Below, piece by piece: positions 58,859 to 64,000 of a DNA stretch of 64,000 nucleotides. A program made the position numbers and the translations under genes. The notes below the pieces were generated by a model, which was given only the letters and a program-made list of their open reading frames with translations, had not been told where the DNA came from and searched no databases. Source of the stretch: Idiomarina sp. A28L (GTDB lineage: Bacteria; Pseudomonadota; Gammaproteobacteria; Enterobacterales; Alteromonadaceae); NCBI RefSeq assembly GCF_000218785.1, contig NZ_AFPO01000021.1, positions 124,001 through 188,000 on the forward strand, in the 5' to 3' direction. Within the stretch, counting starts at the first letter, position 1; every line of letters starts with the position of its first letter.

Positions 58859-60046
58859 TTAACGAGCTTGTTGGCTAATTGCGTAAATTTTACCACGGGC
58901 ATCTTGCACAATAAGGTTATCGCCCGCTACTTGCACTGCACCTTGAATCGCAACATCTTCATCTAACTCTAAGCGCCCAACTAAGCGGCCATTAGTGCGA
59001 TTAAACCAATGCAAATAACCAAACCTATCACCTGAAATCAGGTAAGAACTGAGCACGGCAGGCTCAGTTAAGCTTCGGTTAAATAAATCTGTATTACGCC
59101 ACAATTCAATGCCGTTATTGCGATCAATGCTCAGCATATGGCTATCTTGGTTTACCAAAGCAATACGGTTTCCGGCTTGCACTGGAGCGCGCCATGCGCC
59201 ATGGTTTTGCTTCCAAACAGCCTCACCCGAACGCAAATCAAGGCCAACCAACTCACCATTAAATGCACTCATGTAGAACGTGCCACCCAATACTAGCGGG
59301 GCGCCATCAATATCTACTAAACGCTCTAATTCGGTTGAGCCTGAAGGAGTTGCTAGCCGCTCTTCCCATGCAATTTGCCCAGTTTCACTCAGCAAAACCA
59401 CCGCTTTACCAGTAGCCGTACCAAAAATCACACCGCCACTACTAATCGCCGGTTGCGAGGTGCCCCGAAGTGATAATAACGATACTTCCTCTTCGTGGGT
59501 CCATTGGTGCTCGCCGGTGCGTGCTGCCAGTGATACAACGTAACCGCTGCCCAAATGCGATACAACTCGGCCTTCACCTACGGTTGGCGCAGCTAAAACT
59601 TCACCAGGTACCGTTTGTTCCCAAATTACTTCACCATCATCAGCGTTCAACGCAATCACTTTGCCGTTTTCTGATCCGATAAATAACATCGAACCCGCAG
59701 CCGTAATGCCGCTAATACGCGCACTTTCTCCGCGGAACCAGCGGTTCATAATGCCAGTTCGGCCACCTAAACGCTGTGTCCAAACACGGTTGCCATTTGC
59801 AGCATTAATTGCCACAACCAGCCCGTGGCGGTCAGCCGCATAAATTACGTCGTCTTGAATTGCTGGGCGCAACCGCGAATAATGCCCTTCAGTGCCGCTA
59901 CCCACTTTGGTTTCCCAAACTATTGAAGCGCTTACTTCTGGCGCTATGTTTGTGAGTTCAGCATAGCTAGGGCCTTCGGTAGATGAACACGCTGCCAAAA
60001 ATGCTACCGCCGCGAATGCACCTATCCAACGTTTGAATACCATCAT
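58859..60046 (-). CDS. bamB: Outer-membrane assembly lipoprotein BamB
   Basis: This 395-residue lipoprotein has lipobox LAAC (Cys20) and an eight-bladed propeller of PQQ-like repeats (GLVVAINAANGNRVWTQRLGG, GKVIALNADDGEVIWEQTV, GELVGLDLRSGEAVWKQN). It supports BamA in inserting outer-membrane proteins. It overlaps yfgM by 4 bases. Confidence 0.97.
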   Translation of the reverse strand: MMVFKRWIGAFAAVAFLAACSSTEGPSYAELTNIAPEVSASIVWETKVGSGTEGHYSRLRPAIQDDVIYAADRHGLVVAINAANGNRVWTQRLGGRTGIMNRWFRGESARISGITAAGSMLFIGSENGKVIALNADDGEVIWEQTVPGEVLAAPTVGEGRVVSHLGSGYVVSLAARTGEHQWTHEEEVSLLSLRGTSQPAISSGGVIFGTATGKAVVLLSETGQIAWEERLATPSGSTELERLVDIDGAPLVLGGTFYMSAFNGELVGLDLRSGEAVWKQNHGAWRAPVQAGNRIALVNQDSHMLSIDRNNGIELWRNTDLFNRSLTEPAVLSSYLISGDRFGYLHWFNRTNGRLVGRLELDEDVAIQGAVQVAGDNLIVQDARGKIYAISQQAR

Positions 60047-60663
60047 TCTTGACCCGCCAAATTATCAATTTTCATTTGCAGATAGGGTGATGCACTTTCA
60101 CCTTGATTCGTGGCGGCAATTTCATAAGCATTACGCGCCGCTGAAAAATTACCTTGCGCAAATTGTAAATCACCACGCAATTCGCTCACTAAACCTTCAA
60201 ACGCTGAGCTAGTTACTGCATTTAAATGGCTTTCAGCTGCGGTGAAATCGTTTGCCGACATCGCAATTCGAGCTAAGCGAACGTTAATCAGTGCTTGCAG
60301 CTCAGTTACTTTAGTTGATCCTAATGCATTATTAAGGAAACCCTTGGCACCGTCTAAATCACCGTTGTTAATCGCCACTTGGGCTAATTGCATAAACGCT
60401 AAAGCTCCTTGCTCAGAGCCGGCAAGTTGCGCTGCTACTGATTCCGATTGCGCAATGGCTTCTGCACCTTCAGCAAACTGTAAGGAATCCATCATGGCTT
60501 GGTAGCTATCAGTGCGTTCTTGCGCCGCAGCCAACTGATTATCTTGGTAGTAGCGCCAACCAAATAATGAGCCTAGGCCAATCACTAAACCTGCCACAAC
60601 CCATGGGCCGTATTCTTTTATGAAGGCTTTTATCTGTTCAACTTGTTGATCTTCGTTTTCCAC
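60043..60663 (-). CDS. yfgM: YfgM-type ancillary SecYEG translocon subunit
   Basis: This 206-residue bitopic protein has a cytoplasmic start (ENEDQQVEQIKAFIKEYGP), one membrane segment (WVVAGLVIGLGSLFGWRYY) and periplasmic TPR-like repeats. E. coli YfgM works with PpiD at the translocon. It lies 12 bases after hisS and overlaps bamB. Confidence 0.93.
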   Translation of the reverse strand: MENEDQQVEQIKAFIKEYGPWVVAGLVIGLGSLFGWRYYQDNQLAAAQERTDSYQAMMDSLQFAEGAEAIAQSESVAAQLAGSEQGALAFMQLAQVAINNGDLDGAKGFLNNALGSTKVTELQALINVRLARIAMSANDFTAAESHLNAVTSSAFEGLVSELRGDLQFAQGNFSAARNAYEIAATNQGESASPYLQMKIDNLAGQE

Positions 60664-60675
60664 TGATTTTTCCTC

Positions 60676-61953
60676 TTATTCTACTACCAAGGTATCTAGT
60701 ACCTGGACAAGTTCAGCAAAGGCTAATGTTTCTTGTGGCTTATCATGCCGCAAGTATTTTAACGTAACACGTTGTTCAGCAACCTCATCAGCCCCTAAAA
60801 TCAACGCAATTTCGGCACCGCTTTGATCGGCGCGTTTTAATTGTTTTGCAAATTTACCGCCACCGCAATGCATCATAATACGCAGCCCCGGCAGAGCATC
60901 ACGAATTTGTTCGGCAAGCGCCATGGCAGGAAGTTCCGCATCATCGCCAACTGCGGCAAGATATACATCAACCTCACGCGGAATAGTGAAGCTTTCCACC
61001 TGCTCAAGCATTAGCACCAAACGTTCTAAGCCCATAGCAAAGCCTACTGCAGGCGTTGCTTTACCACCAAGCTGTTCAACTAAACCATCGTAGCGGCCAC
61101 CAGCACAAACTGTGCCTTGCGCGCCTAAACTATCGGTTACCCATTCAAACACAGTGCGATTGTAATAATCTAGGCCGCGCACTAACCGCTCATTGTGAAC
61201 GTAGGCTACACCAGCGGCATCGAGCCGAGCACATAACCCTTCGAAATGGGCTTTTGATTCTTCATCCCAGTATTCGCTTAATTTTGGCGCAGCAGCCAAC
61301 ATTTCTGCCATAGCTGGATTCTTCGAATCGAGTACACGCAATGGATTCGATTCCAACCGGCGAATGCTATCTTCATCAAGCACTGCGCTATGTTCACGCA
61401 AATAAGCAGTAAGTGCATCACGGTAATTTGCACGCGCTTGATTTGAGGCTAGCGAATTAAGCTCAAGTTGCAGGTGCTGTTCGATACCAAGCTGCTTCCA
61501 CAGCCGAGCTGTCATCAAAATTAATTCCGCGTCGATATCGGGGCCATCTAGCCCAAATACTTCAACACCTACTTGATGAAACTGGCGGTAACGGCCTTTC
61601 TGCGGACGCTCATGCCGAAACATCGGGCCCATATACCAAAGACGGCGAGTTTGGTTATACAGCAAACCATGTTCATTGCCCGCACGCACGCAGCTTGCTG
61701 TGCCTTCAGGCCGCAAAGTAAGGCTATCGCCATTGCGATCATCGAAGGTGTACATTTCTTTTTCAACAATATCGGTTACTTCACCTATCGAGCGCTTGAA
61801 CAAATCGGTTTGTTCTACAATCGGCATCCGAATTTCGCTGTAGCCGTAACCAGCGAGCAATGAACGAATCACCTGCTCCAGCTGTTGCCAGCGCCCACTC
61901 TGCTCCGGAAGAATATCATTCATTCCGCGAATGGCTTGAATCTGCTTTGCCAC
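60676..61953 (-). CDS. hisS: Histidyl-tRNA synthetase
   Basis: This 425-residue class II synthetase has motif 2 ([24 protein letters not shown]), the HisRS signature [15 protein letters not shown] and a C-terminal anticodon-binding domain. Length matches E. coli (424). The 137-base gap to ispG leaves room for its own promoter. Confidence 0.98.
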   Translation of the reverse strand: MAKQIQAIRGMNDILPEQSGRWQQLEQVIRSLLAGYGYSEIRMPIVEQTDLFKRSIGEVTDIVEKEMYTFDDRNGDSLTLRPEGTASCVRAGNEHGLLYNQTRRLWYMGPMFRHERPQKGRYRQFHQVGVEVFGLDGPDIDAELILMTARLWKQLGIEQHLQLELNSLASNQARANYRDALTAYLREHSAVLDEDSIRRLESNPLRVLDSKNPAMAEMLAAAPKLSEYWDEESKAHFEGLCARLDAAGVAYVHNERLVRGLDYYNRTVFEWVTDSLGAQGTVCAGGRYDGLVEQLGGKATPAVGFAMGLERLVLMLEQVESFTIPREVDVYLAAVGDDAELPAMALAEQIRDALPGLRIMMHCGGGKFAKQLKRADQSGAEIALILGADEVAEQRVTLKYLRHDKPQETLAFAELVQVLDTLVVE

Positions 61954-62090
61954 AGTTGCTGTTTTCCTATATTAAAAAGGCGGTTGCCAATGACACCCGC
62001 CACTTTCTGCAAAATAATATGTTTATTATACGTGTTTAAAAAGCTGGGCGAAAGAATACTCGCGCTAAGCCTTAATAATCACCTAATGAA

Positions 62091-63206
62091 TCAAATATTG
62101 GTAACCTTGATTGGCTCTTCTTTTTCTTTCCGCGCCACATAATCACGAATCTGCGCTTCTAAATCGTCAACAATGGAATGGTTATCGATACGCAACTTTT
62201 GCCGCTGCCCATCCATGTAAAAACCGCTCTTATTCTTAGCACCGGCCAGACCAATTTGCGCCACTAGGGCTTCGCCTGGGCCATTCACCACACACCCTAT
62301 AATCGATACATCGAGCGCAGTAGTGATATCTTCTAAGCGTTGCTCAAGAGCGTTCACTGTGGAGATAACATCGAATTCTTGCCGGGAACAGCTGGGGCAG
62401 GCAATAAAATTAATACCACGGCTACGAATACGCAGCGATTTCAAGATATCGAAGCCTACTTTAATTTCCTCAACCGGGTCGGCCGCTAACGAAACCCGAA
62501 TGGTATCGCCAATGCCTTCGTTCAAAAGCATACCTAAACCGATTGCAGATTTCACCGCGCCAGCGCGCATGCCACCCGCCTCGGTAATGCCAAGGTGCAA
62601 TGGTTGCTCAATTTGTTTCGCCAACAGCCGATAGGCATCAACCGCTAGGAATACATCGGAAGCTTTCACACTCACTTTAAAATTCTGAAAATCGAAGCGA
62701 TCGAGAATATCCACATGGCGCATAGCCGATTCTACTAATGCAGCACCCGTGGGCTCGCCATATTTTTCTTGGATATCTTTTTCTAACGAACCGGCATTTA
62801 CGCCAATACGAATGGGAATGTTTTTATCTTTGGCTGCATCTACTACCGCACGAATACGATCTTCATGGCCAATGTTGCCTGGATTAATTCGCAGGCAATC
62901 AACACCATATTCGGCAACCTTGAGCGCTATGCGGTAATCAAAATGAATATCAGCTACGAGCGGAGTAGTTACTTGCTCGCGAATTTTTTTAAATGCCTCG
63001 GCTGCATCCATAGTTGGCACAGATACTCGAACGATATCAGCACCCGCCGCAACAATTCGTTCAATCTGCGCCACGGTGGCAGCAACATCATCGGTAAGTG
63101 TGTTCGTCATTGATTGCACGGCAATTGGCGCGCCATCACCAATGGGCACATCGCCTACATAAATTCGGCGGCTCTTACGGCGAGTTATTGGAGAATGATG
63201 GATCAT
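62091..63206 (-). CDS. ispG: 4-hydroxy-3-methylbut-2-en-1-yl diphosphate synthase IspG (GcpE)
   Basis: This 371-residue enzyme makes HMBPP from MEcPP and so feeds IspH at 3639-4595. A TIM-barrel start ([22 protein letters not shown]) precedes the C-terminal [4Fe-4S] domain with [11 protein letters not shown] and [12 protein letters not shown]. Length is equal or nearly equal to E. coli IspG. Confidence 0.98.
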   Translation of the reverse strand: MIHHSPITRRKSRRIYVGDVPIGDGAPIAVQSMTNTLTDDVAATVAQIERIVAAGADIVRVSVPTMDAAEAFKKIREQVTTPLVADIHFDYRIALKVAEYGVDCLRINPGNIGHEDRIRAVVDAAKDKNIPIRIGVNAGSLEKDIQEKYGEPTGAALVESAMRHVDILDRFDFQNFKVSVKASDVFLAVDAYRLLAKQIEQPLHLGITEAGGMRAGAVKSAIGLGMLLNEGIGDTIRVSLAADPVEEIKVGFDILKSLRIRSRGINFIACPSCSRQEFDVISTVNALEQRLEDITTALDVSIIGCVVNGPGEALVAQIGLAGAKNKSGFYMDGQRQKLRIDNHSIVDDLEAQIRDYVARKEKEEPIKVTNI

Positions 63207-63317
63207 GGTGTGAACTGCTCTTTGCTGTAAATCGTTATAATGAGTACGTGCTTCTAGAAGTATTCAGATTCATTCTTGCGCGCTCTGGCGCGTTCGCTGA
63301 TCTAGTGGTGCCGTATT

Positions 63318-64000
63318 TTAGCTGCGCGGAAGCGTGAACCGCGCAATGCGGCCGCCGCGAAACTCACTTAAATCTATCTGCTCACCACGAAAATAAACAG
63401 CCACAACGCTTGGTGCACCTAAGGTTAGCTCATATGGCGCAGCACCATTCAAGGGCATCACGTAACCGCTTTCTTTTACACCGTAAGCAATTGCCTCACC
63501 TGAATTATCTTCAATACGAATCCAACTATCGCCCGAAAATACTAAAACGAGTTCACCTTGGTCCGCCGGGTTATTAGTAGCTCGATTAGAATTAGCACTC
63601 TCAGTATCCGCGCTTTCTGTATCCGCAATCTCTGTACCAGTTGTAGAACCTACATCGCCAACAATCGGATTTGTATTGGTATTATCAACCAATTCGTTAG
63701 CATTTCGGTTATTCTCTCTCGGCGGTTGCGCAGGTGTACTGCTACCAGCAGCATTAATTGCTTGGCTATCAGTTGTTTGGTTGCTAGGCCCGGGAACTTG
63801 CCCCGCTGCTGGTTCAGAACCAGCAGCTAGTGTTGTTGCTGACAATTCCCCTAGGTTACTTGTGTTTACACCGCTATCAACACCACCGAGTTGTTCGTCG
63901 GTCGGTTGCAACCCTTCTGCTTCAACACTATCGTAATCAGTAGGTGTTTCAGCAGAGTAATCGGCTACTTCAAAAGACGATTCAATACTGCTTGAATTCG
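63318..64000 (-). CDS. rodZ: Cytoskeletal protein RodZ, C-terminal part (cut by window edge)
   Basis: The frame is open through the right edge, so only the periplasmic part is seen: a low-complexity Ser/Thr/Asn/Glu-rich linker and the C-terminal DUF4115 domain (ELVLVFSGDSWIRIEDNSGE, GAAPYELTLGAPSVVAVYFR, IDLSEFRGGRIARFTL). RodZ links MreB to the elongasome. An internal TTG at 63911 is not the true start. Its place before ispG is standard. Confidence 0.93.
   Translation of the reverse strand, partial: NSSSIESSFEVADYSAETPTDYDSVEAEGLQPTDEQLGGVDSGVNTSNLGELSATTLAAGSEPAAGQVPGPSNQTTDSQAINAAGSSTPAQPPRENNRNANELVDNTNTNPIVGDVGSTTGTEIADTESADTESANSNRATNNPADQGELVLVFSGDSWIRIEDNSGEAIAYGVKESGYVMPLNGAAPYELTLGAPSVVAVYFRGEQIDLSEFRGGRIARFTLPRS

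Overview
The window looks like chromosome from a marine-type gammaproteobacterium of moderate GC, most likely in the Alteromonadales and perhaps near Idiomarina/Aliidiomarina. That placement is inferred from gene content and order (type II secretion operon beside hslRO, a CrbSR-type acetate switch, rodZ-ispG-hisS-yfgM-bamB-der); no ribosomal RNA is present to confirm it. Nearly everything is core genome: there is no insertion sequence, prophage or CRISPR array.

Layout. 1-1368: haem export for cytochrome c maturation (start of ccmC, ccmB, ccmA). 1486-3492: four minor prepilins in the ppdA-ppdB-ygdB-ppdC order. 3639-9443: ispH-fkpB-lspA-ileS-ribF, a leftward operon. 9522-11698: murJ and rpsT, divergent. 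11786-12046: an orphan acyl carrier protein. 12568-26520: an acetate locus with a DnaQ-like exonuclease, a CBS/DUF294 nucleotidyltransferase-like protein, the ActP-type symporter and its small subunit, the SSS-domain hybrid kinase CrbS, SelO, the LuxR-type regulator CrbR, acetyl-CoA synthetase and a DcaP-like porin. 26641-28634: an Smr-domain protein and an alkaline phosphatase. 28634-30267: an accessory islet with a higBA toxin-antitoxin pair among large hairpin repeats. 30270-43199: purL, mltF, a small basic ORF, tadA, a NhaC-type antiporter, guaA, guaB, xseA. 43526-55761: mscS and a complete gspC-to-gspN operon. 55919-57195: hslR-hslO. 57277-64000: der, bamB, yfgM, hisS, ispG and the C-terminal part of rodZ.

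The acetate genes form a sensor-effector unit. CrbS probably senses acetate or its transport, CrbR is the likely activator, and Acs plus ActP/DUF4212 take up and activate acetate. A 16-bp motif (13 of 16 positions identical) lies upstream of both acs and the actP operon in the same orientation and is a candidate CrbR site.

The least explained feature is a family of nine large composite hairpins at 12256-12522, 28634-28760, 28777-28909, 28929-29073, 29908-30034, 30121-30267, 39583-39714, 39846-40024 and 43332-43462. Each has a conserved core with two small hairpins (TACATCCATGTA, then a GC-rich hairpin) at the tip of a long stem. The stem sequence differs between most copies, but the two arms of each copy still pair. 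Seven copies share an asymmetric internal loop (CTTCCG opposite CTCGCG) set about 25 bp from the core. Base-pair-preserving changes between copies point to selection on structure. Most copies lie directly 3' of a gene. Two split guaB from guaA, and near-identical direct copies flank higBA. I do not recognise this as a named repeat family.
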